Below are positions 26,271-34,290 of a DNA stretch of 64,000 nt, piece by piece. Made by a program: the position numbers and the translations under genes. A model generated the notes under the pieces. It was not told the origin of the DNA and made no database searches. It saw nothing but the letters and a program-made list of their open reading frames with translations. Within the stretch, counting starts at the first letter, position 1. Each line of letters starts with the position of its first letter. Source of the stretch: Arthrobacter sp. efr-133-TYG-118 (GTDB lineage Bacteria > Actinomycetota > Actinomycetes > Actinomycetales > Micrococcaceae); contig NZ_JARVRH010000016.1 in the NCBI RefSeq assembly GCF_030209755.1, positions 1-64,000 of the forward strand, given 5' to 3'.

Positions 26271-27635
26271 ATGAAGAATCCGATCCATCCGGCAGCTTCG
26301 GTCAATGATGTCGCCGAGCTGTTGCAGCGCCATGCCCGCGCTGGCCATGAGCAAATTGATACGTGGCGCTTTGGGCTTCCAGATGTCACGGAGCTTTCCG
26401 GTTTGCGTAGCCTGATCAAGGAATCCTGGCAGCGTTCCGCGCAGCTCAAGGCGAACCCGGACCAGCCCGAAGCTCCCGTGGCCATGGACCTCGACGAGCT
26501 CGAGGAATACCGCCGCCAACACCCGCTGGCCATCATCATGCCCGTCATCCAGAAGCTCCTCATCCAGCCCAGCTATGAGAGCGGGCTGCTGGTCGCCGTG
26601 GGGGACGAGCTCGGCCGCCTGCTGTGGGTGGACGGAAATCCCGCGATGCGGCGCCGCGCCGAAGGCATGATGTTCGTGGCAGGCGCAGACTGGTCCGAAG
26701 CCGCCGTCGGGACGAGTGCCCCCGGCACGGCGCTCGCCTTGGGCCGCGGCATCCAGATTTCCGGCGCCGAGCACTACAAACGCTCCGTCCACCCGTGGAG
26801 CTGCACCGCCGTGCCTTTTCATGACCCTGACTCCGGCGCGCTCCTCGGCGTCGTCGACATCACCGGCACGGAAGCCGCTGTCGCACCCCACACGCTTTCC
26901 CTCGTTGAAGCAACCGTGGCGGCAGCGCAGGCGCAATTGCGCGTGGAAAGGCTCCAGCTCGCGGCGACCAAGCACTCGGCGCCTTCCCGACGCCGGAACT
27001 CGCCTTCCGCCGTCGGCTCGCGCCAGGGCACGGGGCTGTACCGGAACAGCCTCCAGCTGCTGGGCCGGGACCAGGCCCTGTTGAGCATCGGAGGACGCAG
27101 CATTCCGCTTTCCGCGAGGCACAGCGAGATCCTGGCGTTGCTGGGAACCCGTCCCGAGGGGCTCAGTGCCGAGGAGCTCGCTCTGTCCCTCTATCCGGGA
27201 GATGGCTTCACCGTCACCCTCCGGGCGGAAATGGTGCGCCTGCGCAAAGTCCTGCACGAACTCGACCCCGCGGCAGTTCCGGAATCCCGCCCCTACCGGC
27301 TCCCGATCGACCTCGGCCAGGACGCCGCCCAGGTCCTGTCCTGCCTGCAGCGGGGCGCCCACCGCATTGCCTTGGAGATCTACAAAGGCGCCGTCCTTCC
27401 GCATTCGGAAGCCCCCGGCATTGTGGAGCTCCGTGAGAAGGTTTCGGCGCTCTTGCGCGAGGCGGTCCTCAACGACGGCAGTGCCGAGGCGCTGCTCAAG
27501 TATGCCGGGCTGCCTGAGGCGAAGAACGACGTCGATGTGCGGCTTGCCGCCCTCAAGCTCCTGCCGCCGCGCTCGCCCAAGCGGGCTTCCGTCGTCGCCG
27601 AGCTTGAACGCCTGGAAACCGAACTGTCGGCCTGA
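26271..27635 (+). CDS. GAF-domain transcriptional regulator, probable activator of the aldehyde/alcohol dehydrogenase genes
   Basis: A 454-residue protein. Residues about 25-230 resemble the N-terminal and GAF sensor part of AcoR-type activators: LIKESWQRSAQ, IMPVIQKLLIQPSYESGLLVAVGDELGRLLWVDG, then WSEAAVGTSAPGTALALGR. There is no AAA+ sigma-54 module. Instead residues about 260-345 look like a winged-helix domain (RSIPLSARHSEILALLGTRPEGLSAEELALSLYPGD). Proteins of this layout commonly lie next to acetaldehyde dehydrogenase and AdhP genes in Arthrobacter relatives, as here. The effector is probably an aldehyde or alcohol, by context. Confidence 0.85.
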   Translation: MKNPIHPAASVNDVAELLQRHARAGHEQIDTWRFGLPDVTELSGLRSLIKESWQRSAQLKANPDQPEAPVAMDLDELEEYRRQHPLAIIMPVIQKLLIQPSYESGLLVAVGDELGRLLWVDGNPAMRRRAEGMMFVAGADWSEAAVGTSAPGTALALGRGIQISGAEHYKRSVHPWSCTAVPFHDPDSGALLGVVDITGTEAAVAPHTLSLVEATVAAAQAQLRVERLQLAATKHSAPSRRRNSPSAVGSRQGTGLYRNSLQLLGRDQALLSIGGRSIPLSARHSEILALLGTRPEGLSAEELALSLYPGDGFTVTLRAEMVRLRKVLHELDPAAVPESRPYRLPIDLGQDAAQVLSCLQRGAHRIALEIYKGAVLPHSEAPGIVELREKVSALLREAVLNDGSAEALLKYAGLPEAKNDVDVRLAALKLLPPRSPKRASVVAELERLETELSA

Positions 27636-27718
27636 CGCGGGCCCATCGTGTGGCACTCGGGAAATACGGAGTTTCGGCCCGTATCGTAGAACCGAGCCGA
27701 ACGAAAGAAGCATTCCCC

Positions 27719-28330
27719 GTGTTGAACAAACGCCTCGCCGTTGCCCTGACCGTTTCCGGACTCCTTGCCGGAGCCACAGCCTGCGGGGCACCCACCCAGA
27801 CAGCGCCCGCATCGGCAATGCCTTCGGCTTCGGCCACCACAGCTGCCGCCGCCGGCTGGGAACTCGATCCAGCCGCCGGCGCCCGGAGAATCAAGGCCGC
27901 GGGCCTGGATATCCTGACCGCCGAAGGCACCGCAGAGCACTATCACGCCCACTTGGATGTCCTTGTTGATGGCAAAGCCGTCACGGTCCCGGCCGAGATC
28001 GGCTTCAGTTTCGGGGCCGACGGGCAGCCCAACGGAATCTCGGCGCTTCACACCCACGACACCTCCGGCGTAATTCACATCGAAGCGCCTACGCCCGGCC
28101 TTAAGTACACACTGGGCCAGGTCCTGAGCGAATGGGGAGTCCTGGACGGTAAAGATGCCACCGGAGCACCGCACAGCGGGACCGGCGGCTGGACCGCATA
28201 TGTGAACGGCGCAAAGCAGAGTGCGCCTGTGTCTGACGTGGTCCTCAAGGCCCACGACGAAGTGGTGCTCTCCTATGGTGCCGCACCCTCGCCGGTTCCA
28301 AGCTCCTACGCTTTCCCCGCGGGCCTCTAG
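27719..28330 (+). CDS. secreted or lipid-anchored protein of unknown function with a histidine-rich pattern
   Basis: A 203-residue protein with a start GTG at 27719 after GAAAGAAG. Residues 1-22 form an export signal (KRLAVALTVSGLLAGATAC) with Cys22 at the end of a weak lipobox. An Ala/Ser/Thr-rich linker follows, then a domain with spaced histidines: EHYHAHLDVLVDG, ALHTHDTSGVIHIEAP and later GAPHSGTGG. The HxH/HTHD/HIE arrangement suggests a metal site, possibly copper. I do not recognise a named family. It sits between the GAF regulator and the aldehyde dehydrogenase in the same direction. Confidence 0.8.
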   Translation: MLNKRLAVALTVSGLLAGATACGAPTQTAPASAMPSASATTAAAAGWELDPAAGARRIKAAGLDILTAEGTAEHYHAHLDVLVDGKAVTVPAEIGFSFGADGQPNGISALHTHDTSGVIHIEAPTPGLKYTLGQVLSEWGVLDGKDATGAPHSGTGGWTAYVNGAKQSAPVSDVVLKAHDEVVLSYGAAPSPVPSSYAFPAGL

Positions 28331-28381
28331 CTTGCAGGACCCCGGTAGGTGAGTACCGCCTGGAAGTGATCTGAAACACAG

Positions 28382-28402
28382 GGTTGCAACCTGCTTGCAA
28401 CC
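28382..28402. promoter_or_regulatory. candidate operator upstream of the aldehyde dehydrogenase
   Basis: A perfect 10-bp palindrome GGTTGCAACC (28382-28391) is followed by a near copy, GCTTGCAACC (28393-28402). Their centres are 11 bp apart, about one helical turn. They lie about 60 bp before the start codon at 28464 and could bind the GAF-type regulator at 26271. Confidence 0.45.
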
Positions 28403-28463
28403 TCCCCGCTCCTACGCTGAAGCCATAGCAAAGCCACCATCATGCGGAGCAAAGGAGCTAGCA

Positions 28464-29987
28464 ATGACTGTTTATGCACAGCCGGGTGCCGAGGGTTCTA
28501 AGGTCACGTTCAAGGACCGTTACGAGAACTGGATCGGCGGAGAGTGGGTTGCCCCGGTCAAGGGGCGGTACTTCGAGAACATCACCCCGGTGACCGGGAA
28601 GGCCTTCTGCGAGGTTGCACGGGGCACGGCAGAGGATATCGAGCTGGCTTTGGACGCCGCGCACAAAATAGCACCGTCCTGGGGCAAGACTTCGGCCACG
28701 GAGCGCGCCGCGGTCCTGAACAAGATCGCGGACCGGATCGATGAAAACGTCGAGCTGCTGGCCGTGGCCGAGAGCTGGGACAACGGCAAACCCATCCGGG
28801 AAACCCTGAACGCGGACATCCCCCTCGCGGCGGACCATTTCCGCTACTTCGCCTCCGCGATCCGCGCCCAGGAAGGCCACTTGTCCCAGCTGGACGAGGA
28901 CACCACGGCCTACCACTTCCGCGAGCCGCTCGGCGTCGTGGGCCAGATCATCCCCTGGAACTTCCCGATCCTCATGGCCGTGTGGAAGCTCGCCCCGGCA
29001 CTTGCCGCGGGCAACGCCGTCGTCCTCAAGCCCGCCGAGCAGACCCCGTCCTCCATCCTGGTGCTGATGGAACTGATCAGTGACCTGCTCCCCGCCGGGG
29101 TGGTCAACGTCGTCAACGGCTTCGGCGTCGAGGCCGGCAAGCCCCTGGCGTCCAGCCCGCGGATCCGCAAGATCGCCTTCACCGGTGAGACCACCACGGG
29201 CCGGCTGATCAGCCAGTACGCGTCACAGAACCTGATCCCGGTGACCCTTGAACTGGGCGGCAAGAGCCCGAATATCTTCTTCGACGACGTCGCCGCACAG
29301 AACGACGCGTTCTACGACAAGGCGCAGGAAGGCTTCACGCTCTTCGCCTTCAACCAGGGCGAAGTCTGCACCTGCCCCTCCCGCGCCCTGGTCCAGGAAG
29401 GCATCTACGACTCGTTCATGGCCGACGCCGTGGCCCGGACCAACAAGATCATCCAGGGCAACCCGCTGGATACCGACACCCAGCTCGGTGCCCAGGCCTC
29501 CAACGACCAGCTGGAGAAGATCCTTTCCTACATCGACATTGGAAAGCAGGAGGGTGCCAAGGTCCTCAGCGGCGGCGCCCGTGCACAGCTCGACGGCGAC
29601 CTGGCCGGCGGCTACTACGTCCAGCCGACCATTTTCGAGGGCCATAACCGGATGCGGATCTTCCAGGAGGAGATCTTCGGCCCCGTGGTGTCCGTGACGA
29701 AGTTCAGCGACTACAACGACGCCATCGGTATCGCCAACGACACCCTCTACGGCCTCGGCGCCGGCGTCTGGTCCCGCAACGGCAACGTCGCCTACCGGGC
29801 GGGCCGGGAAATCCAGGCTGGCCGCGTCTGGGTCAACAACTACCACGCCTACCCGGCCGGCGCCGCGTTCGGCGGGTACAAGTCCTCCGGCATTGGTCGT
29901 GAGAACCACGCGATGATGCTGGACCACTACCAGCAGACCAAGAACCTCCTGGTCAGCTACAACGAGAACAAGCTCGGCTTCTTCTAA
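28464..29987 (+). CDS. NAD-dependent aldehyde dehydrogenase (acetaldehyde dehydrogenase ExaC/AldA type)
   Basis: A 507-residue class 2-like aldehyde dehydrogenase. The catalytic Cys302 lies in [13 protein letters not shown] (with Cys304 next but one), the general base in [13 protein letters not shown], and the NAD segment in [23 protein letters not shown]. It oxidises acetaldehyde or related short aldehydes to acids. The ATG at 28464 follows AAAGGAGC; the frame is open further upstream, but that part covers the presumed operator. AdhP lies 122 bases downstream after a hairpin, so ethanol or another alcohol can be taken to the acid. Confidence 0.94.
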   Translation: MTVYAQPGAEGSKVTFKDRYENWIGGEWVAPVKGRYFENITPVTGKAFCEVARGTAEDIELALDAAHKIAPSWGKTSATERAAVLNKIADRIDENVELLAVAESWDNGKPIRETLNADIPLAADHFRYFASAIRAQEGHLSQLDEDTTAYHFREPLGVVGQIIPWNFPILMAVWKLAPALAAGNAVVLKPAEQTPSSILVLMELISDLLPAGVVNVVNGFGVEAGKPLASSPRIRKIAFTGETTTGRLISQYASQNLIPVTLELGGKSPNIFFDDVAAQNDAFYDKAQEGFTLFAFNQGEVCTCPSRALVQEGIYDSFMADAVARTNKIIQGNPLDTDTQLGAQASNDQLEKILSYIDIGKQEGAKVLSGGARAQLDGDLAGGYYVQPTIFEGHNRMRIFQEEIFGPVVSVTKFSDYNDAIGIANDTLYGLGAGVWSRNGNVAYRAGREIQAGRVWVNNYHAYPAGAAFGGYKSSGIGRENHAMMLDHYQQTKNLLVSYNENKLGFF

Positions 29988-29999
29988 GCCGCACTTAAC

Positions 30000-30035
30000 C
30001 GGCGGGGAGTGTTCAGCACAGATCACTCCCCGCCG
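30000..30035 (+). terminator. hairpin between the aldehyde and alcohol dehydrogenase genes
   Basis: Perfect 12-bp arms (CGGCGGGGAGTG and its complement) enclose a 12-base loop, 12 bases after the stop at 29987. It may fully or partly separate transcription of the two dehydrogenases. Confidence 0.55.
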
Positions 30036-30109
30036 AACCACCCTGGCCACCCCTCAGGAAAGCAGCAGCTCCCCTAGAGAAACGCTTTAACGACGCAAGG
30101 ATTTCGCCA

Positions 30110-31132
30110 ATGACGACGACAATGCAAGCAGCCGTAGTAACTGAATTCGGTAAAGACCTTCAGATCCTGTCCCTTCCGGTTCCTGTTCCCGGCCGGGGGG
30201 AAGCGCTGGTCAGGGTGATGACCACGGGGGTGTGCCACACGGACCTGCATGCCGCGGAGGGGGACTGGCCGGTCAAGCCTTCACCGCCGTTCGTGCCCGG
30301 CCATGAAGGGGTGGGCGAAGTGGTGGCCCTTGGTGAGGGCGTCACGGACCTGGCCGTCGGGGACCTGGTGGGCAATGCCTGGCTCTGGTCCGCGTGTGGC
30401 GATTGCCGGTTCTGCCGGACTGGTTGGGAAACGCTGTGCGAAGCCCAGAAGAACGCCGGTTACAGCGTGGATGGTTCCTTCGGGGAGTACATGCTGGTGG
30501 ACAGCCGGTTCGCCGCGCGGATTCCGGCTGGTTCGGATCCGGTGGAGGTCGCTCCGGTGTTGTGCGCCGGTGTCACCGTGTACAAGGGATTGAAGATGAC
30601 CGAGGCCAGGCCGGGCCAATGGGTCACCATTTCCGGTATCGGCGGCCTGGGTCATATCGCGGTGCAGTACGCGGTGGCCATGGGTTTGAGGGTGGCCGCG
30701 GTGGACATCGCCGATGACAAGCTCGCCCTCGCCAAGAAGCATGGTGCCGAGCTGACGGTCAACGCGTTGCACGAAGACCCGGCGGAAGTCATCCAGCGGG
30801 AAACCGGGGGCTGCCATGGTGTCCTGGTCACGGCGGTGCATCCGTCGGCGTTCGGGCAGGCGATCGGCATGGCCCGGCGTGGCGGGACCATTGTCTTCAA
30901 CGGTCTTCCGCCGGGGGACTTCCCCGCGCCGATCTTCGAGATTGTGCTCAAGGGCCTGACCGTCCGTGGCTCGATCGTGGGGACGCGCCAGGACCTGGAG
31001 GAAGCGCTGGACTTCTACGCGCAGGGCAAGATCCATCCGACCGTGTCCACGCGCGAGCTCTCCGAGGTCAACGCGGTCTTTGACGAAATGAAGCACGCCA
31101 AGATCGACGGCCGCGTGGTGCTGAGGTTCTAA
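30110..31132 (+). CDS. adhP: zinc-dependent alcohol dehydrogenase AdhP
   Basis: A 340-residue medium-chain alcohol dehydrogenase. Catalytic-zinc ligand Cys42 lies in TGVCHTDLHAAEGDW, with GHEGVGEV following. The four structural-zinc cysteines are in SACGDCRFCRTGWETLC. The coenzyme motif is ISGIGGLGHIAVQYAVAMG. It oxidises ethanol and other primary alcohols with NAD. The ATG at 30110 begins MTTTMQAAVVTEFGKD. The DUF779 gene starts in the last base of the stop codon, so the pair are translationally coupled. Confidence 0.94.
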   Translation: MTTTMQAAVVTEFGKDLQILSLPVPVPGRGEALVRVMTTGVCHTDLHAAEGDWPVKPSPPFVPGHEGVGEVVALGEGVTDLAVGDLVGNAWLWSACGDCRFCRTGWETLCEAQKNAGYSVDGSFGEYMLVDSRFAARIPAGSDPVEVAPVLCAGVTVYKGLKMTEARPGQWVTISGIGGLGHIAVQYAVAMGLRVAAVDIADDKLALAKKHGAELTVNALHEDPAEVIQRETGGCHGVLVTAVHPSAFGQAIGMARRGGTIVFNGLPPGDFPAPIFEIVLKGLTVRGSIVGTRQDLEEALDFYAQGKIHPTVSTRELSEVNAVFDEMKHAKIDGRVVLRF

Positions 31133-31548
31133 TGCCCCACAACAGGCTTGACGCCGCAGTGACGCTGCCCGGGGAAGACTTTTCCCGGGTGGCGCTCACC
31201 GCCGTTTCCATCGAACTGCTCCGAAAGCTGTGGGAGCAGCACGGTCCGCTCATGTTCCACCAGTCAGGTGGTTGCTGCGACGGTTCCTCACCCATGTGTT
31301 ACCCCGCCGGCGAATTCATTACCGGCGATTCGGACGTTCTGCTCGGACTTTTCGACATCGGCCAGCCCGAACGGGCGCAGCCCTTGGAGTTCTGGATGTC
31401 CCGGGAGCAGTTCAATTACTGGTCCCATACCCATCTGACGGTGGACGTAGTGGACGGCCGCGGGAGCGGTTTCTCGGTGGAATCGCCCGAGGGGAAACGC
31501 TTCCTGATCCGTTCCACCTTGATGGATTGGAACGTCCCCAAGCCCTGA
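31132..31548 (+). CDS. DUF779 domain-containing protein
   Basis: A 138-residue protein with the DUF779 core: LMFHQSGGCCDGSSPMCYPAGEF, then GDSDVLLGLFD, and a C-terminal SVESPEGKRFLIRSTL. The paired cysteines and the third Cys nearby are conserved features of the family and could bind a metal. The function is unknown, but DUF779 genes repeatedly accompany acetaldehyde dehydrogenase and alcohol dehydrogenase genes, as here. Its start overlaps the adhP stop by one base. Confidence 0.92.
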   Translation: MPHNRLDAAVTLPGEDFSRVALTAVSIELLRKLWEQHGPLMFHQSGGCCDGSSPMCYPAGEFITGDSDVLLGLFDIGQPERAQPLEFWMSREQFNYWSHTHLTVDVVDGRGSGFSVESPEGKRFLIRSTLMDWNVPKP

Positions 31549-31660
31549 AGATAGGCGGCGCTTGCGTCTCACGATTTGGGACAAATGTGGGGGTCCATTG
31601 GCTGGACACTACTCTTGATAAGTCTGTTTCTAGCACCTCATCAAGATTGTGGACTCTTCT

Positions 31661-33250
31661 ATGAACCTCTTCCGGACCAAATCGATCGAGCAGTCCATTG
31701 CGGACGCTGATGAGCCCGGACGCAAGCTCAAGCGTTCCCTCAGCACCTGGGATCTGATGATCATGGGCGTTGCCGTTGCCGTCGGCGCTGGGATCTTCTC
31801 TGTTGGTGCCAAGGCCGCTGCGAACTTTGCCGGCCCCGCCGTGACAATCTCCTTCGCCGTCGCAGCGGTCACGTGTGCCTTGGCCATCATGTGCTACGCC
31901 GAATTCGCTACTGCGATCCCGGTCGCTGGGTCCGCCTACGTCTTCACCTACGCCACAATGGGTGAAGTCCTTGCTTGGATCATTGGCTGGAACCTCATCC
32001 TTGAACTGTTTACTGCTGCTGCCGTGATCGCCAAGTACTGGGGAATCTACTTGAGCAAAGTGTTTGCTCTCATGGGTGTGGATATGCCCCCGGCCTTGAA
32101 CATCGCCGGTGTGGATCTCTATTGGGGCGCTTTCCTGATTGTTGCCATCTTCACGTTGCTCCTGGTGCTCGGCACCAAGCTCTCCGCGCGAGTAGGCAAC
32201 GTCTTCACCCTGATCAAGATCGCCGTGGTGCTGTTCGTGATTGTTGTGGGCTTCACCTACGTGAAATTCTCCAATTACGCGCCCTTTGTCCCGGCATCGC
32301 AGCCTACCGGAGGCAGCGACGGTGCGGATGTCATGAAGCAGTCCCTCTTCGGCTTCCTCACTGGCGCGGTTCCGGCCCAGTACGGAACGCTGGGCATCTT
32401 TGCCGGCGCCGCCTTGGTGTTCTTTGCCTTCATTGGCTTCGATGTGGTTGCGACCTCCGCGGAAGAGGTCAAGAACCCGCAAAAGACCTTGCCCCGGGGC
32501 ATCTTCGGCGGACTGGCGCTCGTGACGTTGCTCTACATCCTGGTCTCCCTGGCCCTGACGGGCATGGTGTCCTACACGCAGCTGGCCGAAGCCAAGAACC
32601 CCACCCTGACCACGGCCTTCGAAGCGGTTGGAAACACCGACGCGGCCAAGGTCATTGCCTTTGGCTCCCTCATCGGGTTGACGACCGTCATCATGGTGCT
32701 GCTCATGGGCCTGGCCCGCGTGGTCCTCGCCATGAGCCGCGACGGTCTGCTTCCCCGCGCGCTGTCCAAGACCAGCGCCAAGCGTTCGACGCCGGTCCGG
32801 CTCCAGATCATCTGTGGCGCTGCCGTGGCGATCGTCGCAGGTCTGACCAACGTGGATCTCCTCGAAGAAATGATCAACATCGGTACCCTCTCGGCCTTCG
32901 TGATGGTGAGCCTTGGCATCCTGGTCCTGCGTAAGAAGCGCCCGGATCTGAAGCCGGCTTTCCGGGTTCCGTTCGGCAAGGTGCTTCCCGTGGTCTCGGC
33001 TGTCCTCTGCGTCTACCTGATGACAAACCTGGCCGTGGAGACCTGGATCTTCTTCGCCATTTGGCTGGCAATCGGACTTGCCATCTACTTTGCCTACGGG
33101 CAGCGCCACTCCCGCCTCAACGAGAAGTTCGCTTCGGCGAAGGCCGCCGTGTCCGGGACGGCATCTGTTTCCGGTAGGAACAGCGATTCAAGCGGCTCCA
33201 GCGGGTCCAGCGATTCCAGCGACGACGAGGACAGCCTCAGCAAGGTCTGA
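31661..33250 (+). CDS. APC-superfamily amino acid permease (cationic amino acid transporter type)
   Basis: A 529-residue membrane protein with about 12-14 hydrophobic segments. The N-terminus MNLFRTKSIEQSIADADEPG matches the CAT/YfnA-like group, and TM1 has the unwound substrate motif MGVAVAVGAGIFSVG. The C-terminal about 40 residues are a Ser/Gly/Asp-rich cytoplasmic tail ending SSDDEDSLSKV. The ATG at 31661 is chosen because it gives the conserved opening; GTG at 31649 is the alternative, and neither has a strong ribosome site. The substrate is probably an amino acid, not predictable further. Confidence 0.9.
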   Translation: MNLFRTKSIEQSIADADEPGRKLKRSLSTWDLMIMGVAVAVGAGIFSVGAKAAANFAGPAVTISFAVAAVTCALAIMCYAEFATAIPVAGSAYVFTYATMGEVLAWIIGWNLILELFTAAAVIAKYWGIYLSKVFALMGVDMPPALNIAGVDLYWGAFLIVAIFTLLLVLGTKLSARVGNVFTLIKIAVVLFVIVVGFTYVKFSNYAPFVPASQPTGGSDGADVMKQSLFGFLTGAVPAQYGTLGIFAGAALVFFAFIGFDVVATSAEEVKNPQKTLPRGIFGGLALVTLLYILVSLALTGMVSYTQLAEAKNPTLTTAFEAVGNTDAAKVIAFGSLIGLTTVIMVLLMGLARVVLAMSRDGLLPRALSKTSAKRSTPVRLQIICGAAVAIVAGLTNVDLLEEMINIGTLSAFVMVSLGILVLRKKRPDLKPAFRVPFGKVLPVVSAVLCVYLMTNLAVETWIFFAIWLAIGLAIYFAYGQRHSRLNEKFASAKAAVSGTASVSGRNSDSSGSSGSSDSSDDEDSLSKV

Positions 33251-33306
33251 CCCTGGGACGGATTCACTGCTCAGGCCGGACTCACGGCCCGCAACGACCC
33301 CAACGA

Positions 33307-33942
33307 TTACGGCGCCGCGTGCTCGTTGACCCACTCCACGAGAGGACGCAGTACCTCCCAACGCCTGGCGATTTCTTCCTTGGCTGAGGGCTGGGACATC
33401 CATTCCGGTTCGCCCAAAGTCACCCCGGCAGACAACGATTTGTGCTTCAAGAGCTCGGCGCGTGGATGGTCTTTGTCGAACCCACGCGGCACGGTCTTGA
33501 GCTTCTCGCCTTCCACCGCGAAACCGGCCGCGGCGATGGAATCCACGATTTTCTGGAGTTCCTCCCCGCTGGCCGGCGAATCCGTGGCGGCGCGGAACCG
33601 GGCAATCTGCTCCGGGGTGCGCGAGTGGCATCCGCCGCCGATCAACAGGCCGTCTGCACTGAGCTGAAGGTAGTAGCCCACGCCCTCCTTGTCCGCTGCA
33701 AACGCTCCCTGTGCCGTCTTGTAAGGGGACTTGTCCTGGGAGAAGCGGATATCCCGGTTCGGACGGAAAACCTTGCCGGGCCCGAAACGTGGCTCAAGCT
33801 CCTCCAGCAACAGCGTCAATGGCTCCTTCACGGCGGAGTCGTAGATGTCTTTGTGCGCCAGCCACCATTCGCGGTTGTTGTTCTCTTCAAGTTCGGCATA
33901 AAAGGCGATGGCCTCGGCGGGGATCCCGGTAAATGTGCTCAT
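33307..33942 (-). CDS. DUF2461 (TIGR02453) family protein
   Basis: A 211-residue protein with the family opening FTGIPAEAIAFYAELEENNNREWWLAHKDIYDS, the conserved RFGPGKVFRPNRDIRFSQDKSPYKTAQGA and a later YLQLSADGLLIGGGCHS. No enzymatic activity is established for the family; it is widespread in bacteria and fungi. It is convergent with the permease and is followed upstream by a repeat-rich 348-base gap. Confidence 0.92.
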   Translation of the reverse strand: MSTFTGIPAEAIAFYAELEENNNREWWLAHKDIYDSAVKEPLTLLLEELEPRFGPGKVFRPNRDIRFSQDKSPYKTAQGAFAADKEGVGYYLQLSADGLLIGGGCHSRTPEQIARFRAATDSPASGEELQKIVDSIAAAGFAVEGEKLKTVPRGFDKDHPRAELLKHKSLSAGVTLGEPEWMSQPSAKEEIARRWEVLRPLVEWVNEHAAP

Positions 33943-33995
33943 GTAAGGATCCTATGGATCACAATGCCGAGCTAGCCAGAGTCATTGTCGGCTAT

Positions 33996-34079
33996 GTGGA
34001 AAAGCCTCGGTGGAAAACCCTCGGTGGAAAACCCTCGGTGGAAAACCCTCGGTGGAAAACCCTCGGTGGAAACCCGTCG
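33996..34079. repeat. 14-bp tandem repeat array (about six units)
   Basis: Units of GTGGAAAACCCTCG repeat in direct tandem from 33996, with a variant first unit (one change) and a variant last unit, then decay into CGGAAAACCCGCCC. A 14-bp period cannot keep a reading frame, so this is non-coding. It sits in the 348-base gene-free gap 33943-34290 with a family D repeat and the katA terminator; I see no gene there. Confidence 0.85.
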
Positions 34080-34144
34080 CGGAAAACCCGCCCGCGAACC
34101 CGCCGTGGAACCTCGCCGCTGAGAGGCACGCCCCTGGATCCGTA

Positions 34145-34200
34145 CCTTGTTTCCCATTCCACAAGCTACAAGCTCAGGAATCGCAAACAAGCCCCGGAAT
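34145..34200. repeat. family D degenerate palindrome, copy 1
   Basis: A 16-base left arm starting at 34144 (CCTTGTTTCCCATTCC) pairs at 13 of 16 positions with the arm ending near 34191. The right side carries AAACAAGCCCCGGAAT (34185-34200), identical to 59199-59214. Just after it ACATGCCCAT occurs twice (34201 and 34222). Confidence 0.55.
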
Positions 34201-34236
34201 ACATGCCCATCGAGCGGGTGTACATGCCCATTAAGA

Positions 34237-34280
34237 AAGCAACCCCGCCGCGGAGAATCCGCAGCGGGGTTGCTTCGTTT
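34237..34280 (-). terminator. katA terminator
   Basis: Perfect 12-bp arms AAGCAACCCCGC / GCGGGGTTGCTT, with extra GC pairing inside, lie just past the catalase stop at 34291. T-rich sequence lies on the minus-strand exit side, as expected for an intrinsic terminator. Confidence 0.8.
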
Positions 34281-34290
34281 ATGGAGGTTG

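Noticed and set aside
31412..33109. 565-codon minus-strand frame rich in His, Asp and Gly
   Set aside because: Antisense to the amino acid permease; its composition mirrors hydrophobic codons on the other strand.
33996..34079. CRISPR array
   Set aside because: The units are 14 bp with no spacers and no cas genes nearby.
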